Below are positions 1 through 7,460 of a stretch of DNA of 64,000 nucleotides, in pieces. Each line of letters starts with the position of its first letter. Position 1 is the first letter of the stretch. The notes under the pieces were generated by a model. That model was not told the origin of the DNA, did no database searches, and saw only the letters and a list, made by a program, of their open reading frames with translations. The DNA is taken from positions 372,001 through 436,000 of the forward strand of contig JAFDYN010000007.1 in assembly GCA_018267385.1 (NCBI GenBank), read 5' to 3'. Made by a program: the position numbers and the translations under genes. The DNA is from Bacteroidota bacterium (GTDB lineage: Bacteria; Bacteroidota; Bacteroidia; Chitinophagales; LD1).

Positions 1-1304
1 AGACCATTGCCTAGAAGAATATCCTGTACAATACAGGATTGAAGCAAGGTGGACTTACCTGTGCCTGTCGCGCCTATGACGTGCATGTGCTTTAATCGCT
101 GTTCTGGGCTGAGCGTTACGATTCCTTCAAAGTCTTGATGTTGATTTGAGCCGAGGCAGAAATCATTACCCCACGCAATATTCGGAGCGCGTTTTGTTTT
201 GCTGATATTTGTTTCCAGTTTTTTCGCCGAAACCGAAACAGGGTAATGGACAACTGTTGCAAGCTCTTTGGCATTCAGAAGCATTCCAGCCCGTCTACTT
301 CTTCTTAAAAGAATATCTTCAAAATGCTCTTCCTTCTGATAGTATGAACTATTAAGGGTTATAAATTTGTTCGATGAACTTTGCGTGCATTTGATAAATG
401 TATTTGCTAATGATATGACAGTCTGACTTGCCTTATCAAGAGTACTATCCTGGGCTACAATTCGTATGCTTGTCGCAAACAAAGGAGAGGCAACTTTTTC
501 CATAGCGAGCGTAGGCATCTCAGGCGCATTGATGAATGCCGATTCTCCTTTTCCATCTGTGACAGAATCCATAATACATCCTGCCCAGGGATTTACGGTG
601 CCTTTAAACATAATTTGTATAACGGCTTGTCCTTCCCCATGAAAGCTATCTAAAACCCCATATAGCCCGGTTAGGGGATCAGAATCAAATCTATCGGTTG
701 TCGCCACCGGACGCATAAATTCTTCCGCAAGCCCGACATCCACGACTGCAATTGCTTTATCCAAGTCAAGTATATTGTGCAAATAGCTCGTGCCAGACTG
801 AATAATAACAGTGGGGAAATAAGCTTTAACCTGAGCCTCCACGTATGCCGTATCAGATTCCCGGCAAACCACTTGGATCCTTATAAGGTCATTCCAAGCT
901 ACAATCTCAAAGCAAAGTTGATTTCGCGTATTGGAGAGCATGGTAAGAAAGCGCTCTACATCTATCCCTTTAAACGTACGTTCACCGTTGGGAAAGGATA
1001 TAGAAAAACTTTCCAGCGCTTCTTGTGACTGCAGGGGATATGCTTGTACAGAATTTTCAACTTCCTCAGAAAGTTCTTCTATTTTAGGTGTTATAGCATT
1101 TTTGAATGCAGAAATTGCCTTTGAAAAGATGGATGGTCTGTAGCTATCATCTATGGGAGTTAATGAGCCACTAAACAATACAGGAAAGAATGGTACGAAT
1201 TCCGGTTCAAGTTCTACAGGAGTATTAAATACATACCAACCTCGCCCGAGCCGCTCCCATAGATAGAAGTTCTCAGTTATCTGATCTGCTCTTGATGGGT
1301 GCAC
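1..1304 (-). CDS. VirD4/HerA-like conjugation ATPase, N-terminal part (runs off the left edge)
   Basis: The minus frame is open from a GTG at 1304-1302 to the window edge, about 434 residues, and carries on beyond it. The GTG lies six bases after the stop of the upstream gene, and the protein begins VHPSRADQITENFYLWERLG. After a long N-terminal region, a P-loop GATGTGKST follows the phrase RLKHMHVIGATGTGKS near residues 405-420. This layout (large N-terminal domain, HMHVIG-P-loop) is that of HerA/VirD4-type ATPases annotated as type IV secretion DNA-binding proteins in mobile elements. It would act as a membrane-linked coupling or DNA-pumping ATPase. The Walker B half is outside the window, so completeness cannot be judged. 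A shorter relative is encoded at 34309-35514. Confidence 0.75.
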   Translation of the reverse strand, partial: MHPSRADQITENFYLWERLGRGWYVFNTPVELEPEFVPFFPVLFSGSLTPIDDSYRPSIFSKAISAFKNAITPKIEELSEEVENSVQAYPLQSQEALESFSISFPNGERTFKGIDVERFLTMLSNTRNQLCFEIVAWNDLIRIQVVCRESDTAYVEAQVKAYFPTVIIQSGTSYLHNILDLDKAIAVVDVGLAEEFMRPVATTDRFDSDPLTGLYGVLDSFHGEGQAVIQIMFKGTVNPWAGCIMDSVTDGKGESAFINAPEMPTLAMEKVASPLFATSIRIVAQDSTLDKASQTVISLANTFIKCTQSSSNKFITLNSSYYQKEEHFEDILLRRSRRAGMLLNAKELATVVHYPVSVSAKKLETNISKTKRAPNIAWGNDFCLGSNQHQDFEGIVTLSPEQRLKHMHVIGATGTGKSTLLQSCIVQDILLGNG

Positions 1305-1310
1305 AGAATC

Positions 1311-1829
1311 TTAGAAGAATTTAAGTTCTGCATTAGAAAGTTGACGAACTCCTTTACTGACGGTCATTTCTTCTATTGCCTCATGAAAACCGGATTGGAT
1401 AGCACCATGTATCATGGCATTTGTATCTATCGTATAGTAAGACTGGCTATCTACAATTGCCTCCAGTGCTTTGACTTTTCGGCCAAGCTTTTTGGTAACG
1501 CTAGGGCGTTGGGCGAACCACATTGATACAAAGAAACCTGTTCCATAAGGAGCTGCACATACGTCATAAATAAATTCGCCTTTCTCTATATGGAGATACT
1601 CGCGCTTATCACTAAATAATCCTTTCTGTGAATAGTTTACGCGAGAAAAGCGAATATCCGGAATCTCTCGTTTAGTTATCGCCGCTTGAACGGCCTGATA
1701 AAATTCTTCAGCAGAAAAGCTTAGCCCGTCGAAAGTATGCTGCCAATGTTGATGGTTTTCTACGGAGCGATTTACAATATAGTAGCCTCCAAATAGTAAG
1801 ACTGCTATTAATAGGATAACAAATATCAT
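1311..1829 (-). CDS. Membrane-anchored hypothetical protein upstream of the VirD4-like ATPase
   Basis: 172 residues. One N-terminal transmembrane helix (about residues 2-18, IFVILLIAVLLFGGYYIV) is followed by a soluble domain with no motif I recognise. The stop lies six bases before the GTG of the VirD4-like ATPase, so the two form one transcription unit, and a TAnnTTTG-like box sits about 20-27 bases upstream of its ATG. A small membrane partner of the conjugation ATPase is a reasonable inference from position only. Confidence 0.6.
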   Translation of the reverse strand: MIFVILLIAVLLFGGYYIVNRSVENHQHWQHTFDGLSFSAEEFYQAVQAAITKREIPDIRFSRVNYSQKGLFSDKREYLHIEKGEFIYDVCAAPYGTGFFVSMWFAQRPSVTKKLGRKVKALEAIVDSQSYYTIDTNAMIHGAIQSGFHEAIEEMTVSKGVRQLSNAELKFF

Positions 1830-1848
1830 AGTACAAAGGTTTAGGTTG

Positions 1849-1856
1849 CAAAATTA
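1849..1856 (-). promoter_or_regulatory. Candidate Bacteroidota -7 box
   Basis: On the minus strand this reads TAATTTTG, matching the Bacteroidota -7 consensus TAnnTTTG, about 20 bases before the ATG at 1829. No clear -33 TTTG was found, so support is limited to the -7 match and its position. Confidence 0.4.
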
Positions 1857-1972
1857 TAATTTTAAAGATATATAGTTCTTTTTAAGAAAAAAATACCCAA
1901 AAATCGGTATATAAAAAATTAGACACCGTATATCGAAAGTAGAGGAATAATTTGCGAAAGAATATGGTAAAA

Positions 1973-2452
1973 CTATCCATTGAAAAACCCTCCGTTATTC
2001 CTCTTTTCATATCTCTCCCTTCCAGACAAAGTGAGCTTAACAAAAACGTCTGTAGGGAGATTCTGAACTTCTGCTAATCCAACTGCTTCTATTTCCTTAC
2101 CTAAGTCAAAGGCTCTTTGAAAATCTTTAGGTTCGAAGGGGAGTGATTCCATGATGCTGGTCCAATCGTTAGTCAGACCGGCCGTAATGATCAGGTTTTC
2201 CATCAAATCAGAAAAATAGTGTGGCGCGATATAATGAATACCAGATCTCGATATTGCGCATCGAAAGCTCGTAGGAAGAAAATGCCCATCCTTAACCCAT
2301 CCGTTTACTTTAAGGTAAGCACCTAACTCATGTATATTGATGTTGTTTCTATTTGCTATTTCTCCAATATCATAAGAGAGCGAACCTCCATCATTAGTGT
2401 AACTTTCAAGGAGGAATTGCAACACTTCTTTGACTGTTATTTTTAACTGCAT
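1973..2452 (-). CDS. Hypothetical protein, possible winged-helix N-terminus
   Basis: 159 residues, soluble. The first 60 or so residues (KEVLQFLLESY, then IGEIANRNNINIHELGAYLKVNGW) look like a small winged-helix or MarR-like fold that reads a start-up region and then a recognition helix, but no family was identified. It points the same way as the VirD4-like operon, 144 bases upstream of it, with its own promoter space. Confidence 0.5.
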   Translation of the reverse strand: MQLKITVKEVLQFLLESYTNDGGSLSYDIGEIANRNNINIHELGAYLKVNGWVKDGHFLPTSFRCAISRSGIHYIAPHYFSDLMENLIITAGLTNDWTSIMESLPFEPKDFQRAFDLGKEIEAVGLAEVQNLPTDVFVKLTLSGRERYEKRNNGGFFNG

Positions 2453-2673
2453 AAAAAAGATTTATGCAAATATCAAAATTACTCTTGGTTAAATGATTCT
2501 GGCTTCGTGAGTCACTTCATCTTATTTTTCATTATAAGAAAGATATATAGAAGGCTTGCAAGCCAATTATCATTGAAAAGCATTCTTCTTTAACACTCAA
2601 AAATAGTTTAGGAGTTAATAAAATTGTAACATTGTGTGTTTCAATGTATTTCTACCGAATAAATGAACCTGAT

Positions 2674-3129
2674 ATGCCAAAGCATAAGAAAGATACCCAA
2701 GTACTTATTGTTGAAGATAATCTGGCTGAAGCTGAGCTTCTCATGTATTGTCTTAAACAAAAAGGTCTGAACAAAGGTGTGGTACACTTTGACCAATCTG
2801 AAGAAGCTTTGGATTGGCTATTTGCAAGAGAAGGTTTCGAGGATAGGAAGGGGATTGCATATCCTAGACTTATAGTTTTAGATATTAATATGCCTCGGAT
2901 AAGTGGCCTGGAGATGCTAACTACAATTCGAAACAATCCAGATACTTCTACTATCCCCATTGTTATTCTTACTTCATCTACTGAAGCCCGTGATATCGAT
3001 GTCGCATATGCCCAAGGTGTTAATGCATATATCGCAAAACCAATCGACTACAATAAATTCTCAACAGTTGTAGAGCAGATGGGTATTTTTTGGAAAAACA
3101 TAAATATCCCTCCAAGAGATTCACAATAA
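2674..3129 (+). CDS. Stand-alone response regulator receiver protein
   Basis: 151 residues from the ATG at 2674, chosen because the protein then starts six residues before the first receiver beta strand; in-frame alternatives are ATG 2644 and TTG 2632. It is a single CheY-fold receiver: acidic pair in VEDN (residues 14-15), phospho-acceptor D70 in LDINMP, T100 in ILTSS and K122 in AKPID. There is no output domain, as in Rcp1-type regulators that pass phosphate on or work through protein contacts. No histidine kinase is adjacent. A second receiver protein lies at 6196-6660, on the other side of the foreign metal cassette. Confidence 0.85.
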   Translation: MPKHKKDTQVLIVEDNLAEAELLMYCLKQKGLNKGVVHFDQSEEALDWLFAREGFEDRKGIAYPRLIVLDINMPRISGLEMLTTIRNNPDTSTIPIVILTSSTEARDIDVAYAQGVNAYIAKPIDYNKFSTVVEQMGIFWKNINIPPRDSQ

Positions 3130-3184
3130 TCTAGAGATAATCATTTCGAACCCCAGAACTATTCCCTCAAAAGCCCTCTAAACC

Positions 3185-3649
3185 TCACTGCAATCTATTT
3201 AAAATCCCTTTCATCTCGTCGATCTCCTGCTGCTGCCCCTTCACGATATTCGCGCAGAGCTGCTTGAGTTCGGGATCTTTGAGCTTTGCCTTGCCACACA
3301 TAAGAATCGCGCCAGAATGGTGGGGAATCATCGACTTGATAAACTGCTTGTCTCCTATAAACGTCTGCTGACGGATCATCACGAAAAAGAGGATACCCAC
3401 GAGCGCGCTCAGCGCAACAAGTACGGCATTGAGCTTTTTATTGTTATACATCACCCCCATGACGAGAAGCTCAATCACGATCATCGGCGCAGTCATGAGA
3501 CCGGCCATATAGAACTGGTTATAGCTTGGCACTACGTTTGAAAAAACATTCACCATCGCGTACATGAGAATGTACATCGAGATGAACGAGAGGACAGTCA
3601 TGAGCGCGAGGCGCTTATAACTGCCATGTTGCATGGCTGTGTGGTCCAT
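3185..3649 (-). CDS. DUF305-type membrane protein with metal-binding-like C-terminus
   Basis: 154 residues from the ATG at 3649; a longer frame reaches 3709 but would start inside the divergent promoter. Three hydrophobic segments (about residues 14-35, 43-63, 70-88) precede a C-terminal DUF305 region with the family's SMIPHHSGAI motif (HH pair) and a following KxxQQQEIxEM helix. DUF305 proteins are ferritin-like small helical proteins frequently linked to copper or other metal resistance; the molecular role is not established. It diverges from the CsoR-like repressor and shares its operator region, so the repressor probably controls both. Confidence 0.7.
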   Translation of the reverse strand: MDHTAMQHGSYKRLALMTVLSFISMYILMYAMVNVFSNVVPSYNQFYMAGLMTAPMIVIELLVMGVMYNNKKLNAVLVALSALVGILFFVMIRQQTFIGDKQFIKSMIPHHSGAILMCGKAKLKDPELKQLCANIVKGQQQEIDEMKGILNRLQ

Positions 3650-3675
3650 AAATATAAGGCTGTTAATTGATAAGC

Positions 3676-3705
3676 TTGACAGGGAATACCCCCTAGGGGT
3701 ATTAT
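3676..3705 (+). promoter_or_regulatory. Sigma70-like promoter of the CsoR-like gene
   Basis: TTGACA at 3676-3681 and TATTAT at 3700-3705, 18 bases apart. The -10 box ends only eight bases before the ATG at 3714, so the transcript would have almost no leader. The TTGACA/TATAAT form differs from the TTTG/TAnnTTTG promoters seen elsewhere in this window. Confidence 0.65.
3685..3703 (+). promoter_or_regulatory. CsoR/RcnR-family operator
   Basis: Inverted repeat AATACCC - CCTAG - GGGTATT. A G/C tract flanked by TA at both ends (TACCC...GGGTA) is the known operator form for CsoR-family repressors. It lies between the -35 and -10 boxes of the csoR-like gene, where binding would block transcription, and metal release would relieve it. 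Confidence 0.8.
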
Positions 3706-3713
3706 ACACCTAT

Positions 3714-3983
3714 ATGAGAGAAGATATCAAGAAAAAAGCGTCCCGCCGAATCAAGATCATTGCGGGACAAATGCGTGGACTGGAGAAGATGATTAACGAG
3801 GAGAAATACTGTATCGACATCATCACGCAGGCGCAGGCAATCAAAGAGGCGCTCTCGGGCATCGAGAACCTGCTCCTTGAAAACCACCTCACCACCCACG
3901 TCATCCACCAGATCAAGCACGGCAAAGAAGAACAGGCCGCGCAGGAAATATTAAAGGTTTATAAACTTAACCATAAAAAATAA
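3714..3983 (+). CDS. CsoR/RcnR-family metal-sensing repressor
   Basis: 89 residues from ATG 3714. All-helical DUF156 (CsoR/FrmR/RcnR) fold: RRIKIIAGQMRGLEKM in helix 1, then C33 in KYCIDII, H58 in ENHL and H62 in TTHV. The C-H-H set with spacings of 25 and 4 is the nickel/cobalt-type (RcnR) arrangement, while copper CsoR proteins have C-H-C; the extra N-terminal His of RcnR is absent. The metal is therefore uncertain. It is followed by a one-base stop/start overlap (TAATG) with the next gene, forming an operon, and it has its own operator just upstream. Confidence 0.9.
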   Translation: MREDIKKKASRRIKIIAGQMRGLEKMINEEKYCIDIITQAQAIKEALSGIENLLLENHLTTHVIHQIKHGKEEQAAQEILKVYKLNHKK

Positions 3984-4624
3984 TGAATCACACAACATAC
4001 ACATGCCCAATGCACCCAGAGGTCGTATCAGATAAGCCGGGACGTTGCCCGAAGTGCGGAATGGCACTCATCGAAGCAGGAGCAGCAAAGCCAAAACCGA
4101 CAGTCATACACGCGACGGAAGACAAGGGCCTCGGCATCCTCACATGGAAAAGCTACCTGCCGCTCATTGTCATCGGCCTCATCCTTCTCGCTGCCTCGAT
4201 CACGGTATCGTGGAGCAACGGATTCTCGCTCAATAGTTTCGTCTACGCATTCATGACCGGCTTCTTCCTGACCTTCGCAGGATTTAAGCTCATGGACTTG
4301 AAGGGCTTTGCGGAAGGATACTCGACCTACGACCTCCTCGCGCAGAAGTGGTTCGGCTACGGGTATGTCTATCCGTTCATCGAGCTTGCCTTCGGCCTCC
4401 TCATGCTCGCAGGCTTCCACTCAACCGGGCTGCTCTGGACCGAGTTCGGTGTCATGGCATTCAGCGGTCTCGGCGTTGCGATCAAGCTCGCACGGAAGGA
4501 GCCGTTCATTTGTGCCTGCCTTGGAACTTTTCTTAAAATTCCACTTACTAAAGTAACTTTGATCGAGGACTTCGGCATGGCCGCTCTAGCGTTAATTTCT
4601 TTGTCACTACTATGGCTAAAATGA
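3983..4624 (+). CDS. Heavy-metal-binding domain fused to a MauE/DoxX-like membrane protein
   Basis: 213 residues. The N-terminus is a heavy-metal-binding domain with YTCPMHPEV and CPKCGMALIE (residues 6-33), a form found on copper/silver efflux proteins. After a linker come four to six membrane helices (about 53-72, 84-102, 125-146, 150-165, 190-211) of MauE/DoxX type, with a KEPFICACLGT motif near the end. Proteins of this architecture are common in Patescibacteria metal cassettes. The likely role is metal handling at the membrane; transport is not shown. Confidence 0.7.
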   Translation: MNHTTYTCPMHPEVVSDKPGRCPKCGMALIEAGAAKPKPTVIHATEDKGLGILTWKSYLPLIVIGLILLAASITVSWSNGFSLNSFVYAFMTGFFLTFAGFKLMDLKGFAEGYSTYDLLAQKWFGYGYVYPFIELAFGLLMLAGFHSTGLLWTEFGVMAFSGLGVAIKLARKEPFICACLGTFLKIPLTKVTLIEDFGMAALALISLSLLWLK

Positions 4625-5175
4625 TTTCAACAGAAAAGCTATTCGTAAATAGCAGACTGCAATACTATTTTCACAAATGGTTTGGTTTTGGACCATTTCT
4701 CGAAAAACTTCCTGCATCAACATACAAAAGCATTTTAGAGATTGGATCAGGTGTAGGGTTTACTACTAGAATGATCCGAGTAAAATATCCTGTTGCGAAT
4801 ATAGTAGCGACTGATTTTGACGAAGATTCTATACGCATTGCACAAAAGAATAACAGATTGCACTCTACAACTTTTATGCAGGCGGATGCCACCAAACTCC
4901 CGTTTTCCGATAATGAGTTTGATGCGGCATTTTCGGTTTTGACGCTTCATCATATCGATCAATTTGAAAAGGCTATATCAGAACTTGTGCGCGTCGTAAA
5001 ATCAGGGGGAGATATTTATATAATGGATTTGTCTGCGCGTCTGAACTTTAGAAAAGAATTAACTCCGGGAGTTTTTATGAAAACAGATTTGCTCCAAATC
5101 GGAGAAAAGTATGGTCTTAAAATGAAGGACAAAGGCGGCATGTATCTGTTTTCGGTTCAAGGGAGTAAATTATAA
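4612..5175 (+). CDS. Class I SAM-dependent methyltransferase
   Basis: 187 residues from ATG 4612; ATG 4621, which overlaps the previous stop as ATGA, is equally plausible. SAM-binding motif I is ILEIGSGVGFTTRM (about residues 41-54), the acidic end of strand 2 is ATDFDEDSI, then QADATKLPF and VLTLHHID. Substrate unknown; UbiE/Methyltransf_11 group. It is translationally coupled to the metal-binding membrane protein. A link to metal(loid) methylation is possible but nothing here shows arsenite-type cysteines. Confidence 0.75.
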   Translation: MAKMISTEKLFVNSRLQYYFHKWFGFGPFLEKLPASTYKSILEIGSGVGFTTRMIRVKYPVANIVATDFDEDSIRIAQKNNRLHSTTFMQADATKLPFSDNEFDAAFSVLTLHHIDQFEKAISELVRVVKSGGDIYIMDLSARLNFRKELTPGVFMKTDLLQIGEKYGLKMKDKGGMYLFSVQGSKL

Positions 5176-5198
5176 TTGAAGACAGGATGTAGTATATT

Positions 5199-5579
5199 AT
5201 GAAATATAACCTTAAAAAAGCTGTTGCGCCGCTCTTCCTCGCCGCATATCTCGCGGTTGTGGGCATCATGCTCATGGGTTCGATGAACCACATGGAGATG
5301 AATGGCTGCCCGTTCATGCCGGGCGAACAAGGCATGTGCCAGATGAGCGTCACCGATCACATCTCCGCATGGCAGGGCATGTTTATGAGCGTAGAGCCAA
5401 CATTCTTCATTCTTTCAATACTGCTTGCGATAGTATTCGTCTTTGTCGCGTGGCAATGGTATCCACCGCCCAAACTCTCGATCATGCCGGCAGCACTCAC
5501 GCGCCGGAGGGACGGAGAGATCATTCCATTGTTTCAACTTCTGCTTTCTGACGGACTGCTTAATCCAAAAATCCCATAG
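5199..5579 (+). CDS. Small membrane protein of the metal cassette
   Basis: 126 residues with two membrane helices (about 11-29 and 64-87). The loop between them is Met/His/Cys-rich (HMEMNGCPFMPGEQGMCQM), a likely soft-metal binding stretch facing outward. No named family recognised. It lies between the methyltransferase and a DUF305 gene on the same strand, so a copper or silver-related role is inferred from composition and neighbours. Confidence 0.6.
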   Translation: MKYNLKKAVAPLFLAAYLAVVGIMLMGSMNHMEMNGCPFMPGEQGMCQMSVTDHISAWQGMFMSVEPTFFILSILLAIVFVFVAWQWYPPPKLSIMPAALTRRRDGEIIPLFQLLLSDGLLNPKIP

Positions 5580-5622
5580 GGTCCCTCTTTTTCTTATTAC
5601 TCACTAACTAACACCAACATTT

Positions 5623-6048
5623 ATGCAAAAAAATTCAGCAATCATATTAGCAATCGTCACTCTTGTCGTCGGTCTCGGTCTCGGCTACGCAATGGGTGGC
5701 AACAAGGCTCCTGCACCACAGGTAGCATCAAATGCTTCTGGCATGCACATGATGCCTGACGGCACGATGATGTCGAACGGCGGAAGCCAGCCACAGACCA
5801 TGAGCATGTCAGACATGATGGCATCCATGAACGCTGGCCTTCAGGGGAAGACGGGTGACGCCTTCGATCAGGAGTTCCTTTCTGAGATGATCGTCCACCA
5901 TCAGGGGGCAGTGCAAATGGCACAGCTCGCGCTCACCAACGCAAAGCATCAGGAAATAAAGGACTTGGCGAAGAACATCATCTCAGCGCAGACTTCAGAG
6001 ATCAGCGAGATGCAAGGCTGGCAGAAGAACTGGTACGGAAATAATTAG
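5623..6048 (+). CDS. DUF305 family protein, exported
   Basis: 141 residues. N-terminal signal-anchor (IILAIVTLVVGLGLGYAM), then a Met/His-rich linker (MHMMPDGTMM) and a DUF305 domain with DQEFLSEMIVHHQGAVQMAQ and a closing EISEMQGWQKNW helix. The HH pair and Met-rich helix are the family's likely metal ligands. It is the last gene of the cassette, with a strong terminator eight bases after its stop. Very similar proteins are widespread in Patescibacteria. Confidence 0.85.
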   Translation: MQKNSAIILAIVTLVVGLGLGYAMGGNKAPAPQVASNASGMHMMPDGTMMSNGGSQPQTMSMSDMMASMNAGLQGKTGDAFDQEFLSEMIVHHQGAVQMAQLALTNAKHQEIKDLAKNIISAQTSEISEMQGWQKNWYGNN

Positions 6049-6055
6049 TCATGTT

Positions 6056-6085
6056 AAAAAGAAGCCTGCTTACAGGCTTCTTTTT
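6056..6085 (+). terminator. Rho-independent terminator closing the metal cassette
   Basis: AAAAAGAAGCCTG, loop CTTA, CAGGCTTCTTTTT: a perfect 13-bp stem with a four-base loop and a T run. It works in both directions because of the flanking A run. Confidence 0.9.
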
Positions 6086-6195
6086 AAATTTATGATAGAG
6101 TATAATGATTAGCCAAACCGACTTGCCTTATGTTTGGTAAATTTATAACCCAATACTAGAGTGCTAGTAGATTTATAATAGGTGGACTATAAAAC

Positions 6196-6660
6196 ATGCA
6201 TGAACCAATAAAAATTCTTCTTATTGATGATGACGAAGACGAAGGTCGCATATTTACCTATGCATTAGCTAGTATTGACAGCGATGTTGAGTTTCGACAT
6301 ATGATTAATGGTCAAGAGGCCTTAGATCTGTTGGAGCAGAAATTCAAGCCTGATATCATTTTTCTAGATATCAATATGCCAAAATTAGATGGCTGGCAAG
6401 TTCTCCGAGCATTGCAATCCGAAAGTTATCGGGATATTCCTGTCATAATGCATTCCAGCATGTATAGTATAGAAACTATAAAGAAGGCATTCGAAGATGG
6501 AGCTTGTGGTTTTCTATCGAAGATAATCAGCAGCGCAGATTTCAATAAGATACTTTCTATGTTGCTCAATCCTTCCAATTGCACTAATCCCGGTACTATT
6601 AATGGATTCACTTTAAATAACAACAGAAAGCTGTTGATACAAAAGTTCGAAACTGAATGA
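6196..6660 (+). CDS. Stand-alone response regulator receiver protein
   Basis: 154 residues, one CheY-like domain: DDDED at 11-15, phospho-acceptor D58 in FLDINMP, H85-S86 in IMHSSM where Thr/Ser is expected, and K109 in GFLSK. No output domain. Same Rcp1-like class as 2674-3129 but clearly diverged from it. No kinase gene nearby; the closest one (52529) lies outside the island. Confidence 0.85.
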   Translation: MHEPIKILLIDDDEDEGRIFTYALASIDSDVEFRHMINGQEALDLLEQKFKPDIIFLDINMPKLDGWQVLRALQSESYRDIPVIMHSSMYSIETIKKAFEDGACGFLSKIISSADFNKILSMLLNPSNCTNPGTINGFTLNNNRKLLIQKFETE

Positions 6661-6673
6661 GGTACATTCAGTT

Positions 6674-7117
6674 TTAATTTTTGCTTTCACTTATTTTGCC
6701 ACATCCAAGCATGGCAGTTCCATAATATGGGTTTTTGATTTCCTTGTCTTTACTAATCCAGTAAGCTTTCTTCATTGGACAATAGTCGTAATAAACTGGG
6801 TTCTGACTATTCGCAGAAGCTTTTACGATCTTCCACAGTGCTATTGATAATTCACTCAAAGAGCCACGTTGGTCCTCTATATTTTTCTTCTTAGACATTT
6901 TCTCTGAAGCTTTTAGTAAGTCTTCCTTACCCTTAAAGTCAGTTTCGCTCTTCAAGGTTGCCTGAAATGTTGTTAGCGAATTGGACACAGTTTGACTATT
7001 TCCTACTATCAAAGCGTCTTTGATCGCCAGATATTCAGTCAGAAGCTTGTCCGTATTTTGAGCCATTGTAGCTTGGCCTATCAGGATTGATATAATTGCA
7101 AAAAATATCTTTTTCAT
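6674..7117 (-). CDS. DUF3347 family periplasmic protein
   Basis: 147 residues. Signal peptide (KKIFFAIISILIGQATMAQ), a helical domain of DUF3347 type (LLTEYLAIKDALIVGNSQ), and a C-terminal metal-site region YDYCPMKKAYWIS...NPYYGTAMLGCG with conserved Cys and Met residues. DUF3347 proteins occur with copper/silver exporters and the same domain is fused to some CusB adaptors. It is the last gene of the minus-strand unit CopA-CopZ-DUF3347, 11 bases after CopZ, suggesting a periplasmic copper acceptor. Confidence 0.8.
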   Translation of the reverse strand: MKKIFFAIISILIGQATMAQNTDKLLTEYLAIKDALIVGNSQTVSNSLTTFQATLKSETDFKGKEDLLKASEKMSKKKNIEDQRGSLSELSIALWKIVKASANSQNPVYYDYCPMKKAYWISKDKEIKNPYYGTAMLGCGKISESKN

Positions 7118-7128
7118 TGTACGTTAGT

Positions 7129-7350
7129 TTATTTGGTGATCAATTCAGCCTTAAAGCCCGCCTTTTGTACAGTCTCTATGACCTGTTCCTGTGAAATTCC
7201 CTCAGCGGTAACAGTGAGAACTTTGTCATTGTTTTGTGTATCTACTTCCCAGTGACAAATGCCATCAGTATTATCGAGAAATGGTTTTATGGATGCTACA
7301 CAGCCACCGCAATTAATGTTTGTCTTGAACTGAAGATTATTCTTTTCCAT
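7129..7350 (-). CDS. CopZ-like copper chaperone (HMA domain)
   Basis: 73 residues forming a single heavy-metal-associated ferredoxin-like domain. The metal site is NCGGC (residues 13-17). In place of the common MxCxxC, the Met is Asn. Expected to carry Cu(I) in the cytoplasm to the CopA ATPase encoded just upstream. A TAACTTTG promoter box lies about 36 bases before the ATG, so it can be expressed apart from CopA. Confidence 0.85.
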   Translation of the reverse strand: MEKNNLQFKTNINCGGCVASIKPFLDNTDGICHWEVDTQNNDKVLTVTAEGISQEQVIETVQKAGFKAELITK

Positions 7351-7385
7351 TTTTCTTTTTTGTTTTTGTGTTGTGAATTATACTG

Positions 7386-7393
7386 CAAAGTTA
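7386..7393 (-). promoter_or_regulatory. -7 promoter box of the CopZ gene
   Basis: Minus strand reads TAACTTTG, a perfect TAnnTTTG match, 36 bases before the start codon. The same box recurs before the AraC-type regulator, and in a weaker form before CopA, at nearly the same distance. Confidence 0.6.
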
Positions 7394-7460
7394 GGCAAGA
7401 GATGCTTTATGTCTTTTTAGTATTTTGAGTATGGTTTGTAATATTTACGGATAAACGATT

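Noticed and set aside
4028..4420. 130-codon minus frame opposite the HMBD-MauE gene
   Set aside because: It is a high-GC antisense shadow of a clear gene on the plus strand, with no domain.
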